From NCBI RefSeq assembly GCF_036669915.1, contig NC_089312.1:19250317-19314316 (forward strand): a stretch of DNA of 64,000 nucleotides, given 5' to 3'. Of the stretch, positions 25,225 through 38,765 are shown in pieces (position 1 is the first letter of the stretch; each line of letters opens with the position of its first letter). This DNA is from Pocillopora verrucosa (Eukaryota; Cnidaria; Anthozoa; Scleractinia; Pocilloporidae). Under the pieces are notes generated by a model. That model was not told the DNA's origin and did no database searches. It worked only from the letters and a program-made list of their open reading frames with translations. A program made the position numbers and the translations under genes.

Positions 25225-28200
25225 TTATAATTTTCGATATCTCAATACTTCATTATCTCCACTTTTTCGATCTGGTTTCATCAACCAAACTTTATCACGG
25301 ACAACCTTGTCTTTATTTCGGACCCATTCAAAATACAATGCTGACCTATTAGCCACAAGGACTCTTCCATATCCGTAGTCATTCTCTCGAAAACGTGACC
25401 ATTTCACATCCCAATAGCCTTGTAAATTCAACCAAAACCCAGCAGACCCAACCACCACGTGTGTTGTGCCAATTCCATCCTCCTGACATTGATGCTTGTA
25501 AACTGCGCATGTTCTTTCGTAGCTGTGATAGTGTCCCCAGAAGGCAAGGTCCACTTGATATTCGTGGAAGAGGTTTTCCAAATAATACTGCAAGCCTCTT
25601 GACACAATGTAGTCCCCTAGGAGAAAGGATGGTTATAAGTCAATGGAAAGCCGAACACTAATCTCGCGAAAGAAAACTCGGCGGAGCTAGAGCTTCCATG
25701 AGTCTGATGGTAGAACATTCTTCAGGTGGTACAAAGCGGAGGATCATACGTTTGATTCCTCAAAGAAACCTCTGACCTCTACACGAATGTATTAATATCA
25801 TCCTTTCTTATTCATTGGACACCCTCAGGAATGGCAAGGTCGTTATCAAAATTTGGCGTCTATCTTATGAAAGTGACAGATTTTGAAAAGGGTTATAGTA
25901 CTGCTTTTTCCAATTCGGACCAAAGTTCATGTTCAGTGAATGAGCGTGTTTCCTAAATATCTGAGAGGTGTCTTAGATGCGTGGTATGTGCTGAATTAGC
26001 ATTGGCATCTCGGGATTCTGGCAAAAAAATTTTTTAAAATACATCATAAGTGCTTACTCAGCACTTTCTGACTTGTATACATTGGTCGATGTCCTCCCAG
26101 CACAATCCAAGGTGTTATATTGCGATCAACTTTCTTCAAGTCATTTTCCAGCCAAGTGTACTGCCTTGATCCGGGTCTGATATCATGTTCGGTGCTCATC
26201 ATAATGAAATGAACGCTTCCATATTCATAGCTGTACCTGTAATATCAAAACAGTAGCGGTGACCAGGACGAATCGTAATGATCAGGATCGTAAATCTCCC
26301 TATCATACAGAGAGTGCAAGTCTTGTGGAAGAATTTGACCCTTCCAACTGCAATGGCTGATGGTCAATATAATTGAACGCGAAGGGAATCAGTAAATGAT
26401 GGAAAACCTTTCAAGAAAGTTTCAAGAAGATAGCTGCCGGCGGTTAAGTTAAATATGATTTACTGCAATAAACAAGTTGCTATTTGATGTGTGCAAGGGA
26501 AGAGATGATCATCCTCATCATCATCATCATCATCATGGTTATTCATCTCGTCCTTAGTGTAAAGGTGCGCGGCGATGTGCGCCCGTACTTTAAACTCTGA
26601 GAAAATAACAACATCTTCGAATGCTCCCAACCTGAAGGATATGTACATGGTTTGGAACAACTTCGACTGACAAGAGAAGACATCAACAATGCGTGGTAAT
26701 TATGATAGAAGTGGTAAAATGTAAGACTGACGACATACCACCAAAGTCCATTTCCATTGTCAGGCATATGAAATCTGTAGAACATAGGCACTCCACACTC
26801 TCCCCCTGAGTCATCCAAATAGTTTCCCCACCAAGGGTGCCAGCCATCACCCGGGGCACCACTAGGGTCCTTGGAACCTCCAAAGATATGGTCTTGTTCG
26901 TGATTTCCCACGCCCACCATGTATGGCATCAATGTAGCATAAGGCTCGATGAGATCGTGCCATAGTTCCCAGATATAGGCCTGATACACAAAGACAGGAA
27001 ATTTGAAAGTTACATGGTTCTATAGGAGCTACGTCATAGTCTACTACGTCTTGAAAAATGAAACTAAAATATTTCTGGATTCAATCCATGCTGATCACCA
27101 CCATCCCACGCCATCTTTTCTATTTTTTTTTCTGGTTTATTCTCACTTCCTCAGTCATTGTCCATCCCGGCAAACTGTTGGTAAAGATAACCCTCTCTTC
27201 AAATGTTCTTTTCTATGATGCTAAAAATGGTCTATATATCGTGACGTAGGTATGTACAGAAACCTACGTTGCATGAGACATCATGGCACCCGTTGTTTGA
27301 TGCTCTCAGTTTATTTATCTTAGGCCTTCTATATCTTCCTTCCGTGTCCGCACAAACATGTAGTATCGATAATACTACAAGTGAGTGCAGCCGCATGGAA
27401 TTAGGGGTAAAAAAACATATTGTCGGTGTACATGTCGCGTTTATACATACGTGTTTTGATGCAGTTTGATCGAAGAACCTGCAATCGGCAACAAAATTGT
27501 TGACGCATTGACCTTTTCAACCCCCCTGTTCCTTCAATTTTATCTCTTTGGTCTTGTTAAGTTAACCTATCCGCCCCCTTTATCCCAAAACAACGCTGTA
27601 TTGTGATTCCATGAACTTTTAGCTACATAAAGGCAACATTGAATGGAGGAGAGAGAGAGGGGGGGGAGGTCTTGTCAATGATTTAGAGTGTGTTAGAAAC
27701 AGGAGTGTTATTCTACGCATAAATAGGACTGTACAAACATGATGTGTCAACTAATTTTAGCGCTGATTGTGGGCCCCCCTACTGTTCGATGAACAGATAA
27801 CTAGACAAGTTGTTTGTTGACATGTTTTCAGTTGCATAACGGCGGACTAATTCTGCTTCAAAATTCGGATGCTTACGCTTTTTTAAATTTACTTACAATT
27901 CCAACAGCGTATGAAATGTCACCAATGTGGAAAACAAGTGAGCTTCCGTTCTTGGCTTCCTCAACCATGTACTTAGCTGTATCGTGCGCGCCAGGGATGG
28001 CTGTGATCCCCATGTCTCCATAAACTACAAATTTAAAGGACGCATCTGGATCTGTGACGGGAGCTGAACGAAAGTGGCGCACAGGGCTCATTATCTGCAC
28101 AAGGAGATAAAACCATGGAGAAATCGTAGGAAATAAGGTGAAAACTCTTTCACACAAATCTTCCCTCAAGTTCATTTCGTGGGATCTTTTCCCCGTGTCG

Positions 28201-31144
28201 TTTGTCACAACGTCTCCCTGTATCAGAATTAATTAAGACAAGCGGAGGCGTGGCTAATGGGGCCTATGGTGCATAGGACCCCCTCTCGGTCAAAGTTATG
28301 ATAAGTAATTATAAGTGCAAACACTTCAGAAATCCCTCGGGGTCGGAGCTCGTGTATTTCGAGGGCTTCCAGAGAAGGGAAGGAATTGCCGCCTACATTT
28401 CACGCATATCATAAAAGCATTATGCTTCTCTACGATTGAAAATGTACGATGTAAAAACCTGAAACGTTATCTAGTCAAAATGAATGACAGTACAAGTACT
28501 ACAATAGTGTCCTTTATGCGGGTGGAGGAGGAAGGCAAGGGGCCTATTTAGAAACTTGAAGTTCGAGGAAGGTGTGTATTAGATGTGAGAAGTAGCTGAC
28601 AAAGAGGGAGAGAGGCGTATGAGGGCGTTGATGGTGTAATGGAAAATCCCCAGCTATGATGCTCGAAAAATACCAGTAAGACCAGTAAGACGTTAGTGTT
28701 GGAACACCTAACTGCAAAATCTCACATCCTCGTACTGAGAAACGCATGAACTCGTTGAGTATGATTATGAAAAATCAGTTATGTACCGTAGAATTACAAA
28801 AAAGTTCAGGGCATGCAGAAAAATCCAAGAACCACAAACTCTTTACCGTTCCTGTTTGCGGTTTACTTCTCTGTTCCCCGATTGGCTTTCTCATCGGAAA
28901 AAATTTCACGAGAGTCTCTAGGGTTCATTTTTTTTCTGAGTTTCTCTTTAAAGTTACCAACAAACCTCCGATGATCCGTACGAATAGAAATACTGTATAG
29001 AGGGAGTCAATCCTGTCAAGAGAACATCATGAATGTAGCCAGGATTTCTAAAACATATCCACAACGACGCCGGTGGGCCACACATATCGCTCCTTTGGTA
29101 TGTCTTTGAGGTGCCTGTGGCCCTGAACTTCAGCAGAGAGGGATCTTTTCCATAGTATACAACCGGAGTTTCATCTGAAAAAAAACCATCTCAGTATTAC
29201 GAAGACGCAAATGATGAGATTTAAATGAGAGATGCACGACCATAGTAAAATTTTCCTAGGAAGATGTACAGCGGTGGTTTGCTTACGACGCTGCCACATT
29301 CTCGTCATCCTTCAACAATTGCTAAAGAAATTTATCAAGATAGAGTGAAGAACAATGCAATAACTTTTCTCTATCAGGATAACCAATAATTTTTTCCCTA
29401 AATTTGACAGTCTCAGTAGCTGTCAGCCATCCTAAGGTACAAAGTAAGGTTATCAAAGAAATCAAGGGCGCAGAGTCACGACATTCAAGCGCACACAATC
29501 GTTATGTTAAGGTCCCCTCCACCTCTAACTGTGAATGAGAATCACTCGTGTGATCGATCGCGTCCATTTGGGAGATATGAACGTAAATGCTTACTGCACA
29601 TCAGGTGAGGTCACGTGACACGACTAATCATTACGAGTCCATTGATTAACATATCTTATAACATAGCGCGCGTGCTTGCCCTATATAAGTCCTATTTAGC
29701 CGCTATGAACAAAATCTTTATTTACACACGCCCGTGCGTAAATAAGATGACGTGGGCATTTCTTTTACCTGGCTTCAGAGTTTCTGCTGCAGCCATAACT
29801 GTTCGTCAAAATAACAGCGTGGTGGTTGCCCAGGAGAAAACTGCAAGTTTCCTGCAGTCTGTTTTCTCCAATTGCACCGTGCACGGCAGCGTAAACATTA
29901 TTTTAACCAATCAAAACAGTTTAAACTCTTGATAACTTCGGGTCTTTGACTTTTAAAACATTTTTTGGTGACACTTGAGTTCATTTGGCTTTGATTTTCT
30001 CTATTTTCCCCGTAAATTTTGAGCTTTTCATTTACAGTTACAGGTTAACTGGATCAAGATGTCCTTGCTCAAACCAAAGTATAAAAATGTGGCGTGTTTT
30101 TGACCAGCCAATAGGGACGTTTGTTTACTTTTTTTTGTGCGTTGTGAGAATTTTGCACTCTATCACAATAAAAGGCTTTTTCGCGCAGATCCTTGTCGCT
30201 CTGTTATAAAAGAATTTGCTCATGCTTTTAGCTGTGCTTTTATCAAGTTATGGATGCACTTAGAAAGTTTGGAGAGGACTCAAAAAGCTAGAGTTGCTTT
30301 CGGCTGTGCCTCGAGCTACTCTTTCACATTTTTCGTGCTCTCCAAACCGCGTACATCCATAACTCGATATACGCTCGCTAACCATGAACAAATTCTTAAT
30401 TTCAGCACCTCTTATGATCATAACCTTCAATGCCCAGCCCCTTTTTCGTGCCGATCACTTGCACAGTCATCGTTGCAAGTTCAAGAAGTAGTAAGCGTTC
30501 GGCGAAAAGTAGGATCGGAAGTGAAAGTTTATCAACAGCTAAGCACTTCACTAAATAAACGGCGCAACAATGATTTTACCTGTTCCCGAAACCCACATAA
30601 CTCTCATCTGTGTTGGATCGCCTGTAAGGGCCAGATGACCTTGCAAAGGAGCATTTTTTCCTCCCTTAAATTCGAGCACATTACTGGTGGCTACTTGAAT
30701 TTGTTTCTCCTGATAATAACGGAATTCGCAGCTGGTTCTCATATTGTGCACAGTGACCTGCCTCCAGCCATATCCAAAAACATAACTTGGTGAGTCTGTC
30801 ACGTAAAACAAGTCCAAATAATGATCAGGATGATCCTCTTCAGGGCAATAAAACGCGATAATATCCGGGCTGTTAGGCATCTGTATTCCACTCCAAGAAA
30901 CATTCACAGTGGCACTGTTTTCCACCAAAGAGGGATTGACCTCCAGAATCGCACCGGTGGAAAAATCTCTCCGAGTTGGATTCGCAAACTCTACACGAAT
31001 TTTGAGATTGCCGGCGTCTACCAGTGAGCCATCCGGATTTATGCGTTTAAAGTAAGTGGGAACCGCGTGGTTTTTCTTTGTCTCTGTCGCTGAAAATAGG
31101 CCAAGAAGAAAATATGCTAACAGATGAGCCCACCAAGCTGCCAT
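25225..31144 (-). CDS. Purple acid phosphatase PAP2 (large, secreted), 6 exons
   Basis: Exons 31144-30580, 29174-28966, 28094-27897, 26980-26739, 26236-26058 and 25616-25225 join in phase to 594 residues. It has a signal peptide (about 1-22, rich in Leu/Ala), the N-terminal beta domain and a full set of metal blocks: GDMG, GDISY, GNHEQD, GGHRPMY and GHYHSYER. After GDISYA it reads VGI where the three other copies read RG plus an aromatic residue or His, a change near the active-site loop. It is closest to PAP1: exon sequences and short intronic flanks (for example the 30 bases before exon 5) are nearly the same. The ATG giving MAAWWAHLL was preferred to an upstream in-frame ATG because it starts the signal peptide directly. 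Intron 1 holds an inverted-repeat element. Confidence 0.9.
26510..26537. repeat. (ATC)n microsatellite in PAP2 intron 4
   Basis: A short CATCATCAT tract lies between PAP2 exons 4 and 5. It makes a poly-Asp run on the minus strand but is intronic. Confidence 0.8.
30243..30367. repeat. Inverted repeat in PAP2 intron 1
   Basis: The left arm AGTTATGGATGCACTTAGAA plus AGTTTGGAGAG pairs with a right arm ending CTCTCCAAACCGCG-TACATCCATAACT. The core is about 60 bp. It looks like a fold-back or MITE insertion. The surrounding 29.6-30.4 kb may belong to a larger inserted element, since PAP1 intron 1 shows no match. Confidence 0.6.
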
Positions 31145-33118
31145 GTTAAAATTTCTGGTTGTTGCAGCGCCGGAGCTTATATCATCACTGTTGCGTAACG
31201 AGGAAGAAAGGGTCACTGCCTGAAAAGGATGCGTGATGTGTCTGTGATGGCGTGATGTGCAAGTGATTGTGTGATCTTCATAGTGTTGAAGACCGTATTC
31301 GAAGCGGGGGTGGGTGGGGGCGTTACCGGTAGTGTGTTGTAACGGTATTTTCATATTCTTTTCCTGAAGTTTTGCGGCGTTACTTTTTTAATATTTTGAC
31401 CCAAAAATGAACACTGAAAAAGAACTTATTGATGACTTTGGTTACCTTTTAAAATAAGGTAGGCGAGAATGTTCATTAGTACGGTACTTTTTGCAGGGTT
31501 TCATCGGTTCTAATTGTGTAGATGGGGTTAAAATGTCGTCAATTTGCGCTTGATGTAGTTATTAACCCAAAAGCTAACCGGGCTGACAATTTCACCTCCC
31601 CTGCCCCCCCTTCCGGTATCTACCACTTGGCTGCCAATTTTACATTGGCTCGCGTAAAAATGCCTGTTACACCGCAAAATGTAGTAATAACTTTTCGACG
31701 CAAAATGTAATAGATCTCGAATGACATGTATCGTCATAACTCTGTTGTCTAACCCATCGCAGATCATGCAAGTGTAAGTTCGGGCCCTCTTCGTTTGAAA
31801 ATTTATTACATTTTACGTAATTGTATAATGTAATGGAAAACTTATTTCATAGCGAGTGTTATCAGGGCCCGCGCAGCAAATTTTTGAGTAGGGGGTGCTA
31901 AAGACGCACGCGTAAGCTTTAGCCAACAAGGCATGGGTCTGAGGCATGCTCAGCTAGACAAGTTTTTTTACCAAAAAAAAGGGGGGGGTGTAAGCCCCCC
32001 CAGCCCCTCCCTCTGCTTGGTCCCTGGTTACTCCAGCGATTATTATTAAACAGAAGCCTAAAGATCATTATTCAAGCAGAGACAGGCCAATGTTGTACAT
32101 ATCTTATGGTTATCAAAGATTTCATAACTAACCAGAGCTCAGCAGTATTGGCCGCCCTCAATAAAATACCTGTAAGCACATGCACATTGTCTTATTATGA
32201 TCAGGAGCCTGTTATTTTTTAATACGGCCTGATCCCTGACTCTGTGAGAAACACTGTTGATCTCGATCTCAAAGTTTATGAACTCATTAATTCTGGAAAA
32301 CAATTTCTAGAAAACACGAAATTAATAAAAATTGTCTTTCTAAATCGATTTTTTGTAATTCGCACATTTCGTCGTCAACAAGACAAACGTTACCTCGCAT
32401 GAAAGAAGCCGCATGAGCACGTTTTGTGCCTCTCGAGTAACGCACGATAATTGTCCGATCCTTCCGCGTGGAAAATAGCACTAGGCTATTGGCAACCTTG
32501 AATCGAGCTCCTGGTTGCAGGGAGGAGACACACGGCGCGCGCATCAAGAACGGAGGGCACAGGCACCGACTAACAACACTAAGAGACAACCTTAAATGAA
32601 AAAATCAATCGAAAAAAATTTAATAACATTCACTCAACTGCGTCACATATCAAAGGGTTAGTATCTTACTCACTTCTACGAGAGAGAGTTATACTGTACT
32701 GGTAACAAACGTTATTTTTCGTGTTCAGTCCTCGTAACCTCAACTAGCTGGGGCCGTCTGAGGAACAACCTCTCGCTTACAATGTCGGTAACTTCGAATG
32801 TCTCTGATAACCAACCTCTGTGTGTTCTGGATATTGCATCAGATAAATCAGTTTACTCTGGGTTATGATTATTCCACTTATGCTCGAAATTTGGCCCTCT
32901 GTCTTATAGTAGATTATCAGTTGCTAATTCAGGAGAAATCTCGCCTTTCTCCATTAATCAATCCACAAAAGACAGCATTACCGGTAAACATATTTAAGTC
33001 TATACAGTGCTATTAAAGTGAAAATAAGATTATGATAATTAAGTTTTAAAAACTCATTTTTAAGTCTGCATTGTCTATTTTATACCAAACGAGGGTTAGC
33101 ACACATAAAAAATGATTA
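31145..33118. other. Spacer PAP2-PAP3, partly shared with PAP4 flank
   Basis: From 31211 (GGTCACTGCCTGAAAAGGAT) to about 31600 this aligns with 39885-40225, the sequence downstream of PAP4. The match resumes at about 32945-33000 (CCACAAAAGACAGCATTA), which corresponds to about 40231. The intervening 1.3 kb, including the MITE at 31863-32026, is therefore extra sequence in this copy. No gene was recognised; frames at 31522-33016 look like chance. Confidence 0.6.
31863..32026. mobile_element. MITE with CAGGGCCCGCGC ends, second copy
   Basis: Same family as 22889-23049 but in the opposite orientation. It starts CAGGGCCCGCGCAGC and ends TTGGTCCCTG, with AGCCCC/GGGG subterminal blocks. Flanks are GTTAT on the left and GTTAC on the right, a 5 bp duplication with one change, so this copy looks somewhat older or less exact. 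Confidence 0.75.
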
Positions 33119-36100
33119 TCACTTCGTCAACCACACTTGATCTTTGACCTTTCCGCTTGTATTCTGAACCCATTCCCACAGCAGCGCAGACCGATTAGCT
33201 TGAGTCAGCCGGCCATATCCATAGTCCCTTTCGTGATACAGCGACCAGCTCGCAGGAAAATAATCTTCTGTATCCAACTCTTTCCCTGCTGTCCCCACGA
33301 CGATGTGCACAGGTGCTCCTGGGGTACACTGACGCTGGTAGACAGGACATGTGCGCTCATAGCTGTGATAATGAGCCCAGAAGGCCAGATCAACTTTGTA
33401 CTTATACAACAGAGAATCTAATGCGTGCTGCATGCCAAGGGAGACGATGTAATCCACTGCAAAGGTAAAACAAAGACAAAGTGGAAAACAATGGTTAAAA
33501 TTTTAAAATTATATTGAATATAATGACGATAAAAACAATAATCATATTGATGATGTTATTTACAAATCACGCAGATTTGTTAATAAGCCTGATAAGAGCC
33601 TCTGTTTATTAGCCGATGAAAACCGTTGTTGAAACAAAATTATTCTTAATTATCCCTGACTCAGCACCTACTCTTGAAAGTGAGTATCTCAAGTAAATTT
33701 GTAAGGTTTCCTTCTGTGTGTGAGTTGTGGTGGCCTCACAATTAATGTCCTGGACTCCAGGACAAGAGGTGTGGATGTTGGTGCTAGTTAAAGTAAGTGT
33801 GTTGAGTTCTTTCATGGCTCTATCTTTACCCAGAGTTCGATTCTGCACTGGCTAACTAACTGTGTTGAGTTCATTGCCAAGAGCAGAATTAACCACGAAT
33901 GGCTCTCTCTCCACTCAGAATGGATTTTGCACTGGCTGAGTAACTGTGTTAAGTTCTTTACAGAGAAAAGTTATTATACGTCCAGAGTAGGATTTTGCAC
34001 TGGTTAACTTACTGTGTTGAGTTATTTAAAGAGGAAAGTTGTTATCACTATGGCTTTTTCTCCACCCACAGTGGATTTTGCACTTGTTAAGTAACTGTGT
34101 TGAGTTCTTTAACAAAAAGATTCATAATCAATATGGCTTTCTCTTCACCCAGAGCTGGAATTTAGACTAGCCGAGTAACTGTGTTGAGTTCTTTACCAGG
34201 AAAATTTGCAATTACTATAGTTCTCTCTCCACTTGCATTTGTTAAGTTACTGTTTTGAGTTCTTTGCCAAGCCAGATTAGTATCTCCATGGCTCTCTCTC
34301 CGTTCAGGAGTATAAATAAATACCAGTAAACTGTATCTCTATCACAAGAATGAAATGCTATTCTAACAACTTTCATCATTCAGAGAATGGATAGGATGTC
34401 TCTCTTACTTTGTTATTGGGCTTGATACTTAATTCTATTTGTCCCACTTACCTTCCTCCTTCTGACTTGAGTACATAGCTCTGTGGCCTACAATTGCTAC
34501 CCAAGGGGTGAGAGAGCGGTTGACATTCTTTAAGTCTTGTTCGATCCATTTGTACTGACGAGATCCTTGTGTAAAGTTGTGTTCTGTGCTCATCATCGTG
34601 AAGTGGATACTGCCATAATCAAAGCTGTACCTGTCAAAAGAAAGAAAAAAAATTAACGTTTTCAAAAAGAGGTGTAATCTACATCAATCATCCGATACAA
34701 TATCTTTTTTTGATGTAAAAATAATTTCTGATGAGAAAAGCATAACAAAAAAAAAATGAAAATGGCAAATTGCTTTAAGACTTCTGTGACTGTTCATTAC
34801 AGGCATTATTTGTACACATGCAGAAAGTTGGTTAAAACTATACATGACAAAAAAAATTATGCACTTCTAATTGGCTTGAAAGGTGTACATTTTTTAAGTA
34901 AAATGAGTGCAAAGTCATGACACAAGTGTAAAGTACAAATAACATGCACTGTCAAAATTTTGTCTGTCCTGACTTCTGCGATGCTTTTTTCATGAAAATT
35001 ATAAATAAGTTATGACACAATTTCTCATGCAATTTGGTGTGAATAAGCACTTGTAAATTTTTTGAAGACTTCAAATTGCACTTGCCCTACAGGCTCATGC
35101 AATTTTTCTGCTTTTGAAAAAATTAATTCATGCTCAGTCACCAAAACCAAAATCCACTTGAAATCATGTTATTACCTATAACAATACCATCTTGTGAGTT
35201 GTCATTTTTTTTCTGTTAAAAGCAAGAGTTTCAATAATTCAAAATCCTTTTCATGACCCCAACATGAAAGTCTGGATTAATCACCATACATGATCTACAC
35301 TTGACATAAAAACTCCTTTCTGTGTTCAATGAAGAGTTACAGGAGGGAAACAACAAAAACTTTGAGTTTGTGAGAGAGGGAATAAGTTTGTCATATCTGG
35401 ACTTACCACCACACTGCATTTCCATTGTCAGGCATGTGGAAACGGTAATACATTGGAACACCACATTCACCAAATGAATCATGGCCCCATCCCCCTGACC
35501 ACCAAGGATGAAAGCCTTCTCCAGGAGCTCCACTGGGGTCCTTGGATCCTCCCTTCACGTGATCCTGCTCATGGTTCCCAATACCCACCATATATGGCAG
35601 TATGGTGGCATAGGGCTCAATAATTGCATGCCACTGTTCCCAAATGTAGGCCTGTGATGAATATAAAATGTTTATTTCATGTGGGAATGGTCTTACAGAA
35701 ACTACATGTAGAAGAAACCTGTAAAATTCATTTCTTTTAGGAACTGTTGTGCAAAGTGCGAAGATTATAAGAAAGAGACTTTTTGGAGGCACAATAGCAG
35801 CATAAGGGAATACTTGAAAAAAAGCTTGATTCAACTGAAAGAGGATTATGTGCAAGTATCCTACATTAGCACTACTTGGGTTTTTAAAATAAAAGCGGCT
35901 TCGAAGGCTTGTGATTAGCGTCTTGATGTACAACTAAAGATTTGTTATGGCTTGACCAAAAACTTAAGACTAAACTTAAAGCAAAAGCAATAAAACTTGT
36001 TTCACTTACATGCCCTCGAGCATAAGATATATCACCATTGTGAATTACAAAAGCTGCAGTTCCATTGTTAGCCTCCTCAGTTGCATAATCTGCTGTCTTG

Positions 36101-38346
36101 TATGCACGAGGTATTGGGGATACTCCCATGTCTCCATAAACCAGGGCAGTAAACCTATTTGCAGAGCCAACAGGAGGAGCTGTATAGAAATGCTGAATGG
36201 GACTCATCATCTAAATATTAAACATTCAAATATTTTAAGATCATAAATATTGGTACTTCTGATAAAAGTTGAGAGCACTGTAATTGGCCAGTCCTAAGAT
36301 ACTTGGCATACCTATCTTTACCAGTCACCTGGACAAAAGTTATTTCTAAATCCATTACCCAGGCATATAGCATCATATCCAAGGTTATTTCCCAAAAGCA
36401 TCATATCCATTATGATAGTATCTACCCAAAGTCTACCCAAAACAGTTTAAGATTACCAATTCTGTGAATTTGGGAATTTACTGTTGGTGAAATAAAAAAT
36501 ATTTACCAGTAGAAATCAGTTGTGTTGGGTGATCTACTATCAATATTGCAAGAAAACAAACTGTTCTGATAGTTCACAAGTTAACATATACATACACACA
36601 AGTTAAAGATTCACAAGACTTGCACAGTTATTTGGATGTCATTTCAATGCTTAGCTTCAACTGATCTTCAGAAAACCATAAGTTCACCTAAAAAGCTGGA
36701 AGTTTGGACGGCATTAGACATCAGATAATTCTCTGACCTGTATACCAAATTCTTCAACTGCCTTTTGATGACCCCTTTTATTCAAAAGTAGAAAACAATC
36801 TAATGTTACAGTATCTTACATTATTCACCTGCTTCTTGATTTTCAAACAAAAACCCTTGAAAGACCACATGTATACAAAACAATTCAGTTCTGCAAAAAA
36901 TACCTTCTTTGAACCATAAGAGTAGTAATATCTTGTTCCTGGTGTGAGGTTAGTCAGCAGAACATCATGAATATAGCCAGGATCAACAAAGTTATTGACA
37001 TCATTGGCAGGTGCATTGCACATGTCAGCAGCAGTGTAGGTTTTACTGATATTCCCCATGATCACTTCAGACATAGCTGATGGGTCAGTCCCGTATTTTA
37101 CAAAAGAAGTTTCCACTACAAATTAAAGCAGTGAATTTATCATCAGAGAAGAAAGAAAAAATCTATTTATCAAAAGGAAAGCTCGGCAACTGTTGATTTT
37201 GTTTGTTTGAATTGTTGTATTTACAACAGACAATTCTGCTAAAAATTAAAGCAATGAAATCACCATATGAGGGGAAGAGAAATTCTAGAGTCTAACTGTT
37301 GATTTGGTTTAATTGAAAATCGCAATTAGAAAAATAACTGGAAATTATCATTCTATATATCAACGGTGTCATTAAGAACTAATAACAATTTTTGGTGGAG
37401 CATGAAAGTCTTGCTTGAAATTGTCAAAAACAGAACTTCTCTATGTGGCATAGCCTAAAAAGTTTATATATTATAGTCCAGGATCATCCTATTGCAGTTT
37501 ACCCCTCCTCTGAAAATTTCAAAAGGGTTCTGTATAGCTTGCTGGTCAAAAGATACCGAGTGTCTAGCCCACAAAAACAAAATAATGATTGATGGAAAAA
37601 CCAAGTTACATTGAATTCTTTAATTTGTGCCGTAGGAAAAAGTGGCAAGTCTAATGCAGAATGCAAGGCACAGACAACATGGTACGCTGAGCAACTCCAG
37701 CCAAAGCATGCTTTCTCTGCTCCCTCTATTCTGAAACTATGCACAAATTACAGAACTTACTGAAGCCAGACACCCACATAACTCTCATTTCTGTAGGGTT
37801 GCCTGTGAGTGCTAGATGGCCCTGTAATGGCATCTCTGCTCCTCCTTCGAAAGTCACAATATTGCTTTCCACCGCAAGCATCGAGTAATTACCAATCCTG
37901 AAGTATCTGAATACACAGTCCTTCCTTACGTTCCAAAGCCGAACTGCAAACTCGCCATAACCTTTGGGGTAAGTCGCTATAGTACTGACATTGACATAGT
38001 CTAAATATCGTTCAGGTTCGGCATCTGGTGGACAATATAGAACAACGACATCTTCTTTATTTGGAAAAGTAACTCCATGCCACATGACGTTCACCTCCGC
38101 GCCATTTTTTATCTCTGATGAAGGTGACACTTTCAAAACAGCACCAGAATCTTGAGTTGTAATCGGTTTCAGTGGAAAAGAGAACCTGAGCTTATTTGCC
38201 GGGTTTCGAGCGTCGACGATGGTTCCATTTGGATGCAGTTTGCCGAAATAAGTTGGAACAGGATGGTCGTGTTTACAGTCTATGCCAGTAGCCCAAAAGA
38301 CAGATAACCAAACCGCTACATTAGAAACCAAAACAGTAGCCACCAT
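33119..38346 (-). CDS. Purple acid phosphatase PAP3 (large, secreted), 6 exons
   Basis: Exons 38346-37761, 37115-36904, 36210-36010, 35651-35407, 34630-34452 and 33456-33119 join in phase to 586 residues. Signal peptide about 1-24, then KHDHPVPTYF, which PAP4 shares and PAP1/PAP2 resemble. Metal blocks are GDMG, GDISY, GNHEQD, GHRAMY and AHYHSYER. The last has Ala in place of the first Gly, as in PAP4; vertebrate ACP7 also has Ala there, so activity should be kept. The protein ends at VWLTK, shorter than PAP1 and PAP2. Introns and flanks align with PAP4, so the two are products of a fairly recent tandem duplication. Intron 5 holds a minisatellite. Confidence 0.92.
33799..34310. repeat. Minisatellite of seven irregular units in PAP3 intron 5
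   Basis: Units begin GTGTTGAGTTCTTT at 33799, 33862, 33956 (with A for G), 34014, 34097, 34181 and 34252 (with T for G). Spacings are 63, 94, 58, 83, 84 and 71 bases. Each unit contains variants of ATGGCTCTCTCTCCAC and most end with TTTTGCACTGGTTAAGTAACT. PAP4 intron 5 has no such array, so it expanded or was inserted after the duplication. Confidence 0.8.
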
Positions 38347-38765
38347 TTTGAAATGTGATGTAACGGGTCACATTGCATTTCCTTTGTGAAGAGCCTCACC
38401 GTGGGGTGGGCAATCACAAGTGAAAGGTAAAGCCGATAACACGTACCCCTCTGTTAGATTAAGGCATAAAAAGCCAAACATTTGTTTAAAGTATTTTCAG
38501 GGTATCAGAAAAATCGTGCGAAATTTTAGGAAAACGAAGGAGCAAGTGAGATTTTTACGGGCTTTTAGATGTTGATGAGGCGAATTGATTTAATAGTTTC
38601 TTTGCCATTGTCTAGAGATCGGACAAAAGCATAATTTTAAATCTGTTTTCATAGCTTTGACTGCAATTAATCCAACCTTAAAGCGATACTTCCATTTTCT
38701 AATCTCCAAATCTACACCAGTCAGGTTAGTTAGTAGCCTCCTGCGCAGAAGTTGTTAGGCACGTC

